Assembly: GCA_003254885.1 (NCBI GenBank)
Contig: QANT01008321.1
Location: forward strand, 1 to 64,000
Reading direction: 5' to 3'
DNA length: 64,000 bases
Origin: Purshia tridentata
Taxonomy: Eukaryota > Streptophyta > Magnoliopsida > Rosales > Rosaceae
Shown: positions 29,958-42,010 of the stretch, in pieces
How positions within the stretch are numbered: position 1 is the stretch's first letter
Layout of the letters: each line of letters begins with the position of its first letter
Translations under genes and position numbers: made by a program
The notes under the pieces: generated by a model
What the model saw: only the letters and a program-made list of their open reading frames with translations
Database searches by the model: none
What the model was told of the DNA's origin: nothing

Positions 29958-31020
29958 TATAATATTGGTGGGAAAAAGCCCTCTCCTTACTTACCTTTTC
30001 TTTTTGGGGTTTTGGTATGACTTAAGAGATACTTTTTCCTCTCTAAGTGAGAGTTTTTTTGACTTCTAATTTTATTTGCGGTGCACACCAAATCAAATTA
30101 TGGACAGATTCTTGGGAAATCAGCGCAATCGAGTAATGAGAAAACAACGGCGGAGCAGGAAGGTCATGGTTTTGCACCTTTAATATGTCGCACTTAGTGA
30201 TTTCGGCTTCGCATTCTAGATTTGCCGCACATAGTAGGTGGTTGTTGCTTAGTGATGCTAGCTATGGTTCTTGTTTGTTTATTTTATTTTTGTTTATGCT
30301 TGTGTATTCCAATAAAGGCTTCTAACACCTTCACAATATTTGGTTTAAGATCCTAGCTAGCTAAACCCATAAGAGGAAAACTAAAAATGATAGAAATAAT
30401 TAAGCAGAGTAAAAAAGAAGAGGCCAAGGTGGGAAAACATTATAGGGGTTGCGAATGGCGTTGGATGAAGATTATGGTGGATGAAGGATGAAGATGATGG
30501 TTTCAGTGGGACTGAAGGAATCTGGGTGGGTGGGTGGGTGGGAGGCGCTGGGGGGATCATAGAAGGAATAAATGAAGATGAGTTCGATGGCATGGATTCG
30601 CTAGTTGATGATGGTGGCTAAATAGATCAAATCGCAATTGAGGGAGTGGGAGGGAGGGAGGCAATGGGGAGATCGATTAAGTTTTGTTCTAGACTGAATT
30701 ATTTGTTTATTAATTTTGATACGGTACGGACTTACTGTACAAGATTATCTAGCTTTGAAAGATTACAACAGTATGGTACGAGTTCAGTACGGGATAATAA
30801 TTGGTTTCATTTTTCGGCACGAAATTGACACAGAACGAGATAGAATCGGTTTAGTTTCAGTTTTGGAATTAATACCTAGCCATAGAAAATTTAAATTTGA
30901 GAAGAGTATAAAAGGTGTAATATAAGAAAAGAGTGTAAAGAGAGAGAAAATAGAGAAGGCAGATTCCGGAATAAATTGAGTGGGTATTTGTATTTTGTAA
31001 GCTTATAATATTTTTTATTT
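29958..31020. other. Intergenic DNA upstream of ORC3
   Basis: Mixed AT-rich sequence with a short (GGGT)n run near 30525-30545. A segment at 30700-30860, rich in GGTACGG and GTACGAG words, resembles the palindromic repeat at 750-1050 in style. The ORC3 promoter must lie in the right-hand part. No gene seen. Confidence 0.5.
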
Positions 31021-31023
31021 TGG

Positions 31024-31035
31024 TTCCCGCCAAAA
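31024..31035 (+). promoter_or_regulatory. E2F-type site upstream of ORC3
   Basis: The sequence is TTCCCGCCAAAA; the other strand reads TTTTGGCGGGAA, which contains the E2F consensus TTTGGCGG. It lies about 95 bases upstream of the ORC3 ATG, where E2F/DP sites drive S-phase genes. Arabidopsis ORC genes are known E2F targets. Confidence 0.7.
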
Positions 31036-31075
31036 GAAAGCCGGAGTCGGTGAGTCCAGAACTAGGTAGGCTAGA

Positions 31076-31083
31076 AAACCCTA
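31076..31083 (+). promoter_or_regulatory. Telo-box upstream of ORC3
   Basis: AAACCCTA, the plant telo-box, about 47 bases before the ATG and 41 bases after the E2F-type site. This pair is common in promoters and leaders of replication and translation genes. Confidence 0.6.
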
Positions 31084-31129
31084 AAATTGGCTCGTCTTTT
31101 AAGAGAGGAGTAGAGAGAAGAGAGCATCA

Positions 31130-34100
31130 ATGGCGTCTTCATCTGCAAGTGCGGGTGATTCACCACCTCAATCAATCCCCGATACTACCCAAAAGAACCT
31201 CCAGGTCCCGGCTGTTCATTTTCCTTTTTGTTTTGTTGCTTCGTTTTCTATTTGTATTTTTATTTATTATCATTTTGTGGGCAGAGTTTCTTCATTCTTC
31301 ACAAGGCATCTGACAAATTAACTTCAAGTGGGAAGGCCCGAAGGAGGATTAATCAATACCCAACAAAGCCTGACAAGAAGAAATGCGATGAGCTGTGCTT
31401 GCGAATGGAAGCTTTTCAGTTAGTTTGGTCAAGAATTGAATCCACTATCAAGGAAGTTGTGAGGAATATTAATGCTGGTGTTTTCAATCACATACACAGC
31501 TGGGTACGCGACTCCTTCAATGCTATCAAATCATTTTCCACCCCTTCTCTTCGCCCTTTTCCCATTGTCACCCACGCTACTTGTACACAGCTCTTCACTG
31601 GGCTCCTTCTCACCAGTATGTTCTTAAATATCTATTTAGTATCCAAATTGTTTTGAATAAGTTGATAATGTTAGTTAGTGAACAACGATCTTGCTTGATT
31701 GAGCTGTTACTGGCAGAGAATATGGAGTTTGTTGATGATTTTTTGACATTTCAAGAGCTTGGCCTCTGCTTGAAATCTCATGGATGCCATGTGGCTAACC
31801 TTTCTTCCTTCGACTTTTCTTCCAAGAATGGGATTGCTGGTTGTCTCACAAGTTTGTTGAGACAGTTTTTGATGCGCACTTTTGATGTAAGTATTTACAT
31901 TTCCTTATTCCATCCATTTAGACGAAGTAGGCTCTTATTTAATTGTTTTCAATTTCATTATTGCGTCTAATACTACTCTGTGTTTTTATTTTTTGGTTTA
32001 ATGCAGGCAGCTGATATGTCCATTTTGGCATCATGGTACAGCCAGCAAGGAAACTTTGGTTCTCCGGTGGTTGTAATTATAGACGATATGGAACGATGTT
32101 TTGGTCCTGTCTTGTCTGATTTAATTCTTATGTTGAGGTTTTCTAACCCAACCTCACTTGTTGCTTATAAATTAAATTTATAGACCTTCTCTCTTCTTTT
32201 TTCTTTTCAGCACAAGATTTTGCTTACATGGCCTTGTAACTTGCTCCATTGTTTCTATCAGTGAATGGGTTGTCAAAATCCCAGTCATTTTAATAATGGG
32301 AGTTGCAACAACACTGGATGCCCCAAGAAACATACTTCCTTCAAATGTGCTGCAGAAGTTGTGCTCTTGCAAGTTCACATTGGGATCACCGGCTGAGAGG
32401 ATGGATGCAGTTGTTGAGGCTGCTCTTGTGAGGCAGTGTTCTGGTTTTGCTGTTGGTCACAAGGTTGCTGTTTTTCTGCGGAACTACTTCTTAAATCAGG
32501 ATGGCACATTGACATCTTTTGTTAGAGCTTTAAAGGTTGGTAATTAAGTTCTCAGATATTATGACCATTATTGTCATTGTTGTCTATACCATGTTGCATT
32601 TCCTCTCATGTTTTCATGTCAGCACGTCTAGGCCCCTGCTGATGTCAAAAGTACTTTTCAGATAGCATGTGTCCAACATTTCTCCAGAGAGCCTTTGAGC
32701 TTCATGCTTAGGTGGTTGCTTGTTGAAGAAGACAACAAGGTAGCATCCTTGAACATCACTCCCCTTTACCATGTTTACAAATTACAATATAGATTGTATT
32801 CATGTCAAGGGGCATAACTTGTACCTACATTGATTTCACATTCCTTTTATGCCATCTCTTATTTCTATTTTTCACTTAATAAAAGAGACTTTCCTTTTTC
32901 CTCTACTGTGAACTGCAACAAAGTGGTTAATTGGAAACTGATCCCCCCCTCCCCCCTTCTTTTTCTTTTTTTGGATTTGGAAGACATAGAACATTTTATT
33001 TACTGTGGTCTTGAAACGTCCATGAAGCAACAGTAACATCTTTGGCAATTATGGCTCCCTGTTTGAATTCGATGAATTTTTTGCCAATATCATGCATCCT
33101 TGATTAGTATTCCCTTCCCTTCAATCCCAAAAAATGTTTGGATCTTTTTACTAAGATGTAATTTGGCTATTGAAGGGATTGCAGAGAGAGAGAGTGGTCG
33201 AATGTGCTTCTGAACTATTATCTTCTGCAAGGTAATCCAAAAGGACAGCATTTTTTATTTCTTTTAATGGATGAGCTAAAAGTTTTAAGTAAAAATGATA
33301 ATACGCTGACTTCTGTTGGAAAATCTGTCGCCAGGGATCAAATGACTGAACAGATTGATACCAATATAGCTCATGGTTTGACAGAGTTGAAAAGATTGCA
33401 GAAGCTCTGGAGCACTGTTGTCCTGGTGAACTTTCAGTCTCATTTCTTTTTCATAAACTGATATTAACCATGATTCTTCAACATTCCCAAGCTTATACCT
33501 TCTGCAAACTTGTAAGCTTAAAAGAATATTTGATGTGTTTTTATGCTTTTGGCCCCTTAAGCTATCCTGCCTGATGAGTGGAAGAAGAAAAATGATTGTT
33601 TCTATCTTATTTTTCTATTTTAAGGCCTTGTACTTTTCTTATTTCCTATCACCACATTGGTCTTTCTGTTTCTTGACATGCTAGTGTGTTGCAGTGCTTA
33701 TTTGAAGCTGCGAAGTGTAACAAAATCCAATTGTTAGACTTATTTTGTGAGGCACTTGATCCAGATATTTACAACTCATTGGCTTCTGATATTGGCGCTG
33801 GAATTGGAAAAGGTTTTGGTACATCTTTTTCGAGTGATCAGTGTATGCTTGAACAAACTTTGAGCTTCCGAAAGGGACACCTTATTTGTCAGGTAGTTCG
33901 CAAAGTGAGGTAAGTGATGAGTTTTAAATAATACAGACAGATTGAAGTAGGTCTCACTATCCCTGTCTTATTGTTAAAGGTTAAAAGATTTTGATGTTAA
34001 CTTAACTACAAAACTCTGGTTCTCACATTGCTGACATGGCTTAGTTTCTATGTTTTATTTATTTATGAAGGCTTAGTTCCTACGTTTCTTTGCCCGAAAT

Positions 34101-35069
34101 CTACTCAGAAGTATAGTTTTTATTTTTACGTAATTTTTTTTGGTTGTTCTTATTCAAGCTCTTTAAAAAAAGGTTATACTTATTCAAGCACCATGCTACT
34201 TTAAAGTCAATTTAAATGAGCATCGCTTTTGCTGTTCCTTGTTTTTCCAGGTGTGAATTTTTTCCATTCATATTCATAGAAATAGGAAGTTTTTCTGATT
34301 AGTTGATTTAAATGTATTTTTTGATCAATTTGAAATTATCAGGGATCTTCCTGCAGCATTTCTCTGTCAGTTGCTTAAGAGTTGGGAAAATCTCACTGTA
34401 GATGTTCCTGAGGTATGACTGCATTTTTAAGCAAGTTATGAAGTAGCATCAGGGGTTTGCTTAAAAGTTAAAATCTGAATTTTATTGTTTCGGTCCACAA
34501 CAAATATCGATATCCCTTTTATTACTGTTTTTTCCCTTCTGTAGTTGGAGATCAGCACTATTAGTTGAGTATGAAATACTTCTCTTGTATTAGCTTTTGC
34601 TTTAGCATATGGGTAAGCTACATTATTGTTAGAATTTGCAATAGGGCCTAGGGGATGCTTACATTCTTTGGGTTGCTTGTATGGGTTGAAGAGTACTGTA
34701 GCTTGACTAGATGTTTGTTGATGGTTTGCCTTTGGGAGAAAAGAAGATTAGTTCTCATGAAGGAATTAAAATTCTGTTGCAGAACCTGTGCTTGTGTTTT
34801 GAGATCTCTGTCTGTAGGCTCTGTTATAGCTTTGCTTTCATCTAGCTATCTTTCTTCTTCTCATCTAGCTACTTCTCTTGCATGTTTTAAGCAGTGATAG
34901 TAGTTGATTACTAAGTTAATATGGGATCAGTTGAGTGATCATAGTTATGTGCTTGAAATAGATTCATGAGAAGGTAAAGGAGCTACAGTCCTTATTGAAA
35001 TGTGAAGAAAGAAGAAGGTGGAAACCAGATCTGACAGGCATATCCAAGTAATATCTCATTTCATCCCCC

Positions 35070-35107
<38 letters not shown>

Positions 35108-35911
35108 GTCATTCACTCACTCTCTCTTCCCTTCTGTTTTTGTACTAGCATTTGAGCTGCCCTTTTTGAAACTTGGTGGAACTTCTATTTCTAGTGGCTT
35201 CATTTCGACTCTGTTCATGTGACAGGAGACATACATCTCGGAGTCCCTTAAAGATTGATGAGTTGCAATCAATTAATGGAAAAGCTGCCATTTTAATTGA
35301 TTGCATGGTTAGGTAATTATTATTAACTTCACTATTGTTCTTTGTAATACTTAGTACTTAACTTATAATCAGGATTGGAATAAAAGTTCATAAATGGATG
35401 GCTTTAATTCAACTTATTTTTGTCAAGGTATGGATGGCTTACTTGCTAATACTCTTGACACAATAGACAAATTATACTGCGTGATCTGTCTCTATATTGA
35501 GCCATCTTGAGAAAGTATTTTGAATTTACATTGCGGGTTGGTTTTGCTTATACTTCGTGTTCATATGATCTGACTAGGAAGTTGAGGCGAGACCAAAGTT
35601 TCAGAAGATTATTTTAGAAGTTACGAGTTACCATCTTAGAAAACCATATGGTTTTTGTTTTTTAATCTTTTTTATAAGAAACAAAGCTTTAGTAATAGAA
35701 GAGATAGTACAAGGAAAGAGGGACCAGATGTCCAGAAAAGCCCACACTAAAAAAAAAACTCCTCCCAATCAAGATAGATCAAACTAACAGGAATGTTCCT
35801 ACATCATTGATATATTTTACTTTTGGGATGGGGTCGACAGGATGTGATTGTTAACCTCTTTTATTTTCCTTATTTAATACTTCTAAAAGTGGTTTGGTCT
35901 AAATGCAATTT

Positions 35912-35946
<35 letters not shown>

Positions 35947-37530
35947 ACGAAATGGGGTTTCTCTTAATACCTATTATCTTTAATTTTATACCTTACTATC
36001 TGGTTATTGCAGAGTATTCAGGCTTAATACTTTATATTTTTCAATTCCTTCATGACAGGTATTTCATGATGCCGATTGAGTGCATGCCTTTTCATGAAAT
36101 TGTCTGCTTTAGAAATGTTGAAAATCTTCAATTGGTAAGCATTTCAATAGCTACTCTAGCTAGTATACATATAACAGCTGCTTGTTATTTTAACGAAATC
36201 AGATTAGGCTTTTATTACCACTAGCCATTTTCAGATATTGTTGTGGTATTAATTAATCACTGAAATGCTTGAAAGTTTGATCTGTAATGTATTGACAGGT
36301 TATTTTTATCAGATTTAGTTGATGAGCAATGGCATGTCTTACATTAAAGATTTCATCAATATATTGGATTTTATTTGCCCATTCATTTAGCATGCGTATT
36401 ACTTCTGAAATTTTTGTAACTTAGTTTTGGAACTTTATAAATCACCTATCAGTTCTTAACTTACTTATTTTAGGCTTTAATTGGAGACTCAAGAAAAAGG
36501 ATTCAAGTGGATCTTTTGGAGTTCCATAAAATCCTACAATGCAGTTGCTGCTGCAGGAGCAGCAACATTCCATTGCCATCCATGCCGGATACCTCAATCA
36601 TGTGAGTATAACTGTAGCCATCACATAGCAATTGTTTGAAACTGATGGTAATTTTAAGATGTGCTGGGTTTATGTCCAACTACTTTGTGGTCTAGATATG
36701 GAGGGTTTCGCCCTTCATTACTAGATGCATAACCAAATTACTGGTTTGATGGCACTAAGCAATTTTTGTTAATCTATCTCTTAGGTATACCCTCGCTCAA
36801 GAACATGGGGATCTTATCAATCTTCATGACTGGTTCCAGTCTTTCAAAACAATTGTCATTCAGCCCAGTAGAAAACGGAAATGCAAGTTAGAGCAGTCCC
36901 CACTACCCAAAAGAAGAAAGGAAATGAATGAATCTGAAAAGAAGAGTGAAGCATCTATTCAGTATCCTTTTGGTTTTTCATTCTGCACAACATGTTCGTT
37001 TGTAGTGAGTTGATGGTCTCATTTGGTGTATAAATATATGATGCATCCAAAGGTCTCTTGTGATTTAGAGTTTAGACTAGGAAGTGAACCCACTTAAATA
37101 TATCTATGATGTAGACAGTGTTGGTATTCAAGCTAAATCTTTTAGAGCTATGAGAAGATCAAATTACTAGTTCTAAAACAGAATCCCAAGAGCTCTTCCT
37201 TGATATCCTTTCTTGAGACTGAAAAAGAGCTTGTCAAAAGTTTCGAGATTTCAATGAAAGTCTCCAGTGGTCTTCGACCACAGCTCTGCTGTGTAAAGAA
37301 GTAATAGGTGCATAGGATGCATTTTTTCTGCCTGCATCAAGGATTGTGTTTTCCTGTTATCCCCTCCCCCTCCCCCCTCCTCGTCGGCTATGCATAAAGA
37401 TCCTTAACTCTGTTCTTGTCCCAGAGCACGGTTTTGCAAGGCAATTACAGAACTACTGATTACAGGCCTTGTTCGGATGCCAAGCAAAAAACGTCGTGAT
37501 TGCATGCAGAGGGTGGCCTTTGGGCTGTGA
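31130..37530 (+). CDS. ORC3: Origin recognition complex subunit 3
   Basis: Sixteen exons: 31130-31204, 31285-31615, 31717-31886, 32007-32137, 32262-32535, 32662-32739, 33176-33231, 33335-33425, 33695-33909, 34343-34412, 34962-35047, 35226-35312, 36059-36134, 36474-36601, 36785-36961, 37425-37530. They give 716 residues, close to the Arabidopsis protein. Landmarks: SFFILHKA at 26-33, LFTGLLLTKNMEFVDDFLTF around 125-145, the degenerate AAA+ core VVVIIDDMERC at 213-223 (Walker-B-like, without a usable Walker A), FLRNYFLNQDGTLTSFVRALK, and the C-terminal winged-helix segment ending MPSKKRRDCMQRVAFGL. ORC3 pairs with ORC2 in the six-subunit complex that marks replication origins and loads MCM2-7 with CDC6 and CDT1. 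E2F and telo-box sites precede the start. Repeats sit in the introns and do not disturb the frame. Confidence 0.96.
35076..35104. repeat. (CT)n microsatellite in an ORC3 intron
   Basis: A near-perfect CT run in the intron between exons 11 and 12. A second compound repeat, (GT)n followed by (GA)n, lies at about 35913-35946 in the next intron. Confidence 0.85.
35650..35800. repeat. Possible retroposon scrap in ORC3 intron 12
   Basis: A T-rich lead is followed by ATAAGAAACAAAGCTTTAG and a low-GC, non-coding tail. The style resembles 3' ends of plant non-LTR elements. It is short and unbounded, and I found no target duplication. Confidence 0.3.
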
Positions 37531-38067
37531 CAAGTTAAAGAAGTTGGTTGTTCATTTTTCTTAATTTTCCCCTTTTATGTCTCATTTGGGTTTATTGAAT
37601 TTTTTGCAGTTTTTTGTTGTTTTTACTAGAAGCACCAATTTTCATTATAAATTTTTTAGATTCTAATTTATGTAGCAATTTGGCCCATTATGAGTCTCAT
37701 CTATTTATAATGAGCAGTGTAAATTTTCTTTTTTTGAAAGGATTATAACGGGTATGAAATGGCACATGTACATTATAAATGTGAGCCTCTTAGGGAGGGA
37801 AGTAAGCTAATAACAATATGGTAAGAAAAGCACCAAGAATATGGCATTCATTCTTCCCTCACTTCAGTATTCCTTGTGCTAAGAAAAGGGCAAGCAACAA
37901 TATAAAACGAAAATTGAAATTGAAAAAGAAAAACGATAGTGAAAATGTAAGGCGTAAAAGAAAAGAAAAAATAAAAGTATAAAAAATGTGCCAGAGGGGA
38001 AGTGGAAGATTGAATAACAAGTCATTATTAATTGGGCCGTTGGGGTAATTTACTGGATAGTGAAAAC
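37531..38067. other. ORC3 3' flank
   Basis: Probably the ORC3 3' UTR, then AT-rich sequence. The right end carries GTGAAAAC at 38060-38067, the left copy of the target duplication of the MITE that follows. No other feature seen. Confidence 0.6.
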
Positions 38068-38572
38068 TAGGGGTGGGTTGGTCGACCAAAAATATCGAAC
38101 CACATATAGAAATTGATCGTTATTGTAAATTGAAGTGGTCGGCACCAAGTCGAAGGTGTCGATTCTCTATTGTACCAAAGCTTGTCAGCGACGATACATC
38201 GATATTGACCGACACAGTTCCTTTTTTTCTCAGTCTCTTCGAATGCTGATTCTTCTTATTCTTCTCTTTGACTGCTGACTCTTCTTCTTATGGTATCTTT
38301 TTCTTCTTCTTATAGTTTCTTCTTCTTCTCTTCGACAGACGACCATTACCTTGACCTGCAACCATCCCACAACCAACACCGTAGCTCAAAACAGAGGCCC
38401 ATTAAGAGGTCGAAATGGACCCACATGGATACCAACCGACTGTCAATTGCTGTTAATCGATTGTCGTTGTATCAATAATATCGGTGGCTGTGGCGGTTTG
38501 CATTTTGCCTTTCAACCATGGTTGGTCGGTACGGGATATTTGCCTAGTGGTATCGAATCCAACCGAACCCTA
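38068..38572. mobile_element. hAT-type MITE with a perfect 8-bp duplication
   Basis: The 505-bp element starts TAGGGGTGGGTTGG and, from the other strand, ends TAGGGTTCGGTTGG. GTGAAAAC is repeated exactly on each side (38060-38067 and 38573-38580). An 8-bp duplication and TAGGG-type ends are diagnostic of the hAT superfamily. The interior has a TTC-rich run (about 38245-38335) and palindromic CGATA/TCGG words but no transposase, so it is non-autonomous. The intact duplication suggests a fairly recent insertion. Confidence 0.85.
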
Positions 38573-39067
38573 GTGAAAACACTCTAATTTTATACGCTAA
38601 CACTTTTTTATTTATTTTTTATGTTTTCATTCTTCTCTTATTTATTCAATTATCAAATTAAAATACATAAATTAGCGTAAATGCACAAAAGTGAAGTGTG
38701 AAAATCTTCACCCAATGATACTTATCAAATAAAAAATATTATTTTAACCAACGACAACTACTTGCACTTGTTTTTTGTATCTTTTTTATAGAAAGGAAGC
38801 CAACTATTCGCACTCTTTTTGGCAAGTGGCCTTCTAAACCTACTATTTATCACCTTTCCCTCCAGCTAACGGCTTAATATGTAGGGTGACTTTCATTTAG
38901 GTTCTTTAATTTTACAATTTACTGACTAAGGCTTATGGATTTTAAAATTTTAACTAAAGTCCAATAGCTCGTAGTGCATTTTACTTCTTCTTCAAGTGTT
39001 ATTTTGTCAATTTTATATTAAATTTTAACTTTGAAATTTTTAAAAAATGCTGTTTCAATTTATATAA
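38573..39067. other. AT-rich spacer between two transposons
   Basis: AT-rich sequence with A and T runs. No coding or structural feature seen beyond the MITE duplication at its left end. Confidence 0.5.
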
Positions 39068-40252
39068 CTAGACTGTTCACACGTGCTTCGCACATATTCA
39101 TTTAAATTTATCATGTGATTTTTTTATATTTTTAATAAATTATCCCCTATTAAAATAGTGGGGTTTTTTTTATTTGGGAATTTTTAAACATAGCCAACAA
39201 ATTTCTTTTTTTACCTAACTTCTTAATTTACCCAACCATCCCTTTTTCTAAATTTACATTTTCTCATTTTACCCACTCAAATTACTATCATAACCTTATC
39301 TTTCCTTTTACTCAACTGATTCCCATACTCAAACCAGTCCCTCTCTCTCTTCCCTGTTGGCAGCACCACCTCCTTCTCTCTTTCCTCCCCACTGCACCAC
39401 CCTCCCTCTATCTTCTCCACAGCACCACCTACCCTCTCTCTCCCCTTCCGCAGCACTGACCTTCCTCTCCTCCCCGCAAAACCACCCTCCTCTCTCTTCT
39501 CCCGCAGCACCACCATTTCTCCTCCTCTCCAAATAGCAACCAACTAAAAAAAAATTTGCAGGTTCAAGGGATAGAACAAGTAGGACAGAACCCACCTCTT
39601 CGTTGCACCACCCCTGCCGAATGAACCCACCGGTTTTGGCACGGTGGCATGGTCGGGCGTTGGGGGCTTCTTGGCTATGCGAGCTTGGCATGGTGGTGCC
39701 GGCAGCTAGGAGGAGAGAGAGACGAGGATAGGATACAGAGAAGAGAAGAGAGAGATAAGAGAGGAGAATGGTGCTGCACGCGGTGGTGTTGCACACAGTG
39801 GTGCTGCGCGTGGTGGTGCTGCTCGTGGTGTAGAGAAAAGGACAAAGAAAGGGAGGATGGTGCTATGGATAGGAAGGAAAAAGAGAGGAGGGCGGTGCTG
39901 GCTGGGAGGAGAGACGAGCTAGAGAGGGGAGTGAGAAGGGGGAGAGATGGGGAAGGAAGAAAGAGAGGGTAGTAAGGTGCACGGTGTGAGAGTTTGGAGA
40001 GTTAGGTATAGTTTTTTTTTTTTTAATTCATTGTCCTATGGTAGGATAAAATAGTCTATTCATGTACAAAATATATATTGGGTAAAAAAAGAAAATTGTT
40101 AAGTATGTTTAAAATTTCCCTTTTTATTTTTAAAATTATATTTTAATTTTTACATTTTACAATTATATCCTTATTTAATAAGTTAAATTAAGAGTATTTA
40201 TGAAAAACTAAAATTTGGTAAAGCCTATCTCTTAGCTTTATAATAGTAAGGA
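39068..40252 (-). mobile_element. Small non-autonomous Helitron, split by a MULE
   Basis: On the minus strand the element begins TCCTTACTATTATAAAGC at 40252, preceded by A. It ends in CTAG at 39068, followed by T, as expected for insertion between A and T. A hairpin, GTGCGAAGCAC on the minus strand (39083-39093), lies 11 bases before the CTAG end. The TC start, ATTATAAAGC-like 5' motif, 3' hairpin and CTRR end all fit plant Helitrons. Without the inserted MULE it would be only about 231 bp, with no Rep-helicase. Confidence 0.75.
39176..40120. mobile_element. Non-autonomous Mutator-like element inside the Helitron
   Basis: About 40-base inverted ends, GGGAATTTTTAAACATAG on the left against GGGAAATTTTAAACATAC on the right (other strand), differ at about five positions. 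TTTTTATTT flanks both sides (39167-39175 and 40121-40129), the 9-bp duplication typical of Mutator-like elements, although its low complexity weakens it. Inside, pyrimidine-rich GCAGCACCACC copies on the left (39345-39530) mirror purine-rich GGTGGTGCTG copies on the right (39760-39990), so the inner arms are also inverted. No transposase is seen. Confidence 0.75.
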
Positions 40253-40740
40253 TATGTAGCTATTAAAAATCTCATTTTATATTGTAAAAAAATGTGAACT
40301 CGTATCTTCTTCCCTCAAAACAATAAAAAATAATGATATATTTTTTATTTTTTAATTTTTTTAAAGGAAAAAAGTAAAAAAGAAACAACGCAACGGCACG
40401 AACCGCATAACAGAAGCAACAGAAAAATAAAAAGGTAGAGGAGTAGAGCCTAGAGGATACTAGAGAAAGCCAAGTACCGAATCCCAGAGGAATGGATGAC
40501 GTGGCGTCATTTTTTTTTCTTTTTCAGTTACAATCCCTTTAAAATTTTGATCTTATTTTTAAAATAGTATATATATTATTACTTTTGGAAATAAATAAGC
40601 AAAAGCCGCCATTTCGAAACCCTCACTAGTCTGTAATCTGTATTTTCTTTTGTTTTGGTTGTATAGAGAAAGCAAAAAAGGATTTAAAAAAAGGACGGAG
40701 TGGCTCAGTCAGTTCTCTAATTTCCAGAGAGAGCGATATC
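40253..40740. other. Upstream region of the coiled-coil gene
   Basis: AT-rich to about 40380, then mixed sequence leading into the probable transcription start of the gene at 42102-44127. I cannot place a TATA box with confidence. Confidence 0.5.
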
Positions 40741-40742
40741 AG

Positions 40743-40750
40743 AAACCCTA
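40743..40750 (+). promoter_or_regulatory. Telo-box in the coiled-coil gene leader
   Basis: AAACCCTA in the presumed first leader exon, which ends at the strong donor GAG|GTAGGT at 40785/40786. Confidence 0.5.
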
Positions 40751-40759
40751 ATTACTACT

Positions 40760-40780
40760 ATGAAAGGACAAATGCAATGA
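40760..40780 (+). other. Six-codon upstream ORF
   Basis: ATG AAA GGA CAA ATG CAA TGA, in the presumed first leader exon of the coiled-coil gene. Another ATG at 40779, overlapping the TGA, runs into the donor site. These would matter only if transcription starts upstream of 40760. Confidence 0.4.
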
Positions 40781-42010
40781 ACGAGGTAGGTTTCCCTTGC
40801 TTCGAATACTCAGCTCGGTGTTTGTTTTTTGTTTGATAAATTTTAATCTCTGTTTTTTTTTTTGTGTACTTATTTATAACTGTGAGTTTATTAAGTGATC
40901 GATTATTTTGCTTTACGTTGATGGATTTCATTTCAATTGAGGTTTTAGGTTTTCGTATAAGGGTTTCTGTTAGTTTTGAGGAGTAGTTAAAATTTTGGCG
41001 TAATGTCTTTGGGCTTCACGGTGCGACTTTGACGTCTGGAATTGTATTTAACGAAGCTTTCCGAAATGAGGTTTAACAGAAAATGTAATATGTGTTGCGT
41101 GGTTTCCTTTTCTATCAGAATCAGACTAAAATTTTTCTGCACTCTTCTCACACCGACCTTAGCTTGTTCAAAGGATTCGCATTCTTCTTTTTGGACGATT
41201 TCTGGGAAACTTGTAATTCGTCTTTTGCTTGATTTGATGGATTGGAACCATAGAAATATAATGTATAAGGTGCAATTTTCATTATATAACTGATGATTGA
41301 TGAAGATGCTCTATGCATTTCATTCAAAATTTAATTTTTTGGAAAGAAAAGAAAAGAAAAGTACTTAGCAGATTACGGACGGTGGGCCTTTCCAATCTGT
41401 TCTGCAATGTAATGGCCTAATGGGTTATTGATTGAGAATGTAGCCCACCCAGGTATTCATTCCATTTATAAAATGAAAAGGATTTTTTATAGTGTGTTTA
41501 AGAGTTGTCCCATACGTATGGGAGAATTCTCTGATGAGGATGTCTTCATTTCAAGATAATTATTGCAAAAGTTAAATAAAAAACTAAAACATTTTATTCA
41601 TTTAATTGTCGTAAAATAAATAGACGAATACAATGTTTCCAATAAACATGGAAATGATCATGATGGTTAAACGATTTTCGAGTTAAATAATTTTTGGATA
41701 ATTGATCGCTAATTGAGTACCTTGAAAAATGGATGTTTTAGATCATGAGAACACATTGTGTGGTGCGCCCTAACAATATGGTCCTTATTTTTCTCAAAAT
41801 GAGGGCATTTACTTTGGTGGAATTTATGAGCAGTAAAATAACCACTTGTCGTTTCTACATTCAGCCATCTAAGTATTTCTAAGTGTTTCATGTCATAATA
41901 TTGGAGCTTACTATATTTGATTTGTTTTGGTTGGTATTCATGCTTGAAGATCGCTTAAACTTTATCTTTCCTGATGCAGTTTCACCTAAGATGTCTTTCA
42001 TATAGATAGC

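Noticed and set aside
35076-35104. CRISPR-like or structured array
   Set aside because: Simple CT dinucleotide repeat in a plant intron; CRISPR arrays are not expected in nuclear DNA.
39329-39796. Minus-strand ORF of 155 codons rich in Gly, Glu and Arg
   Set aside because: Produced by the purine-rich interior of the MULE; no domain and no homologue known to me.
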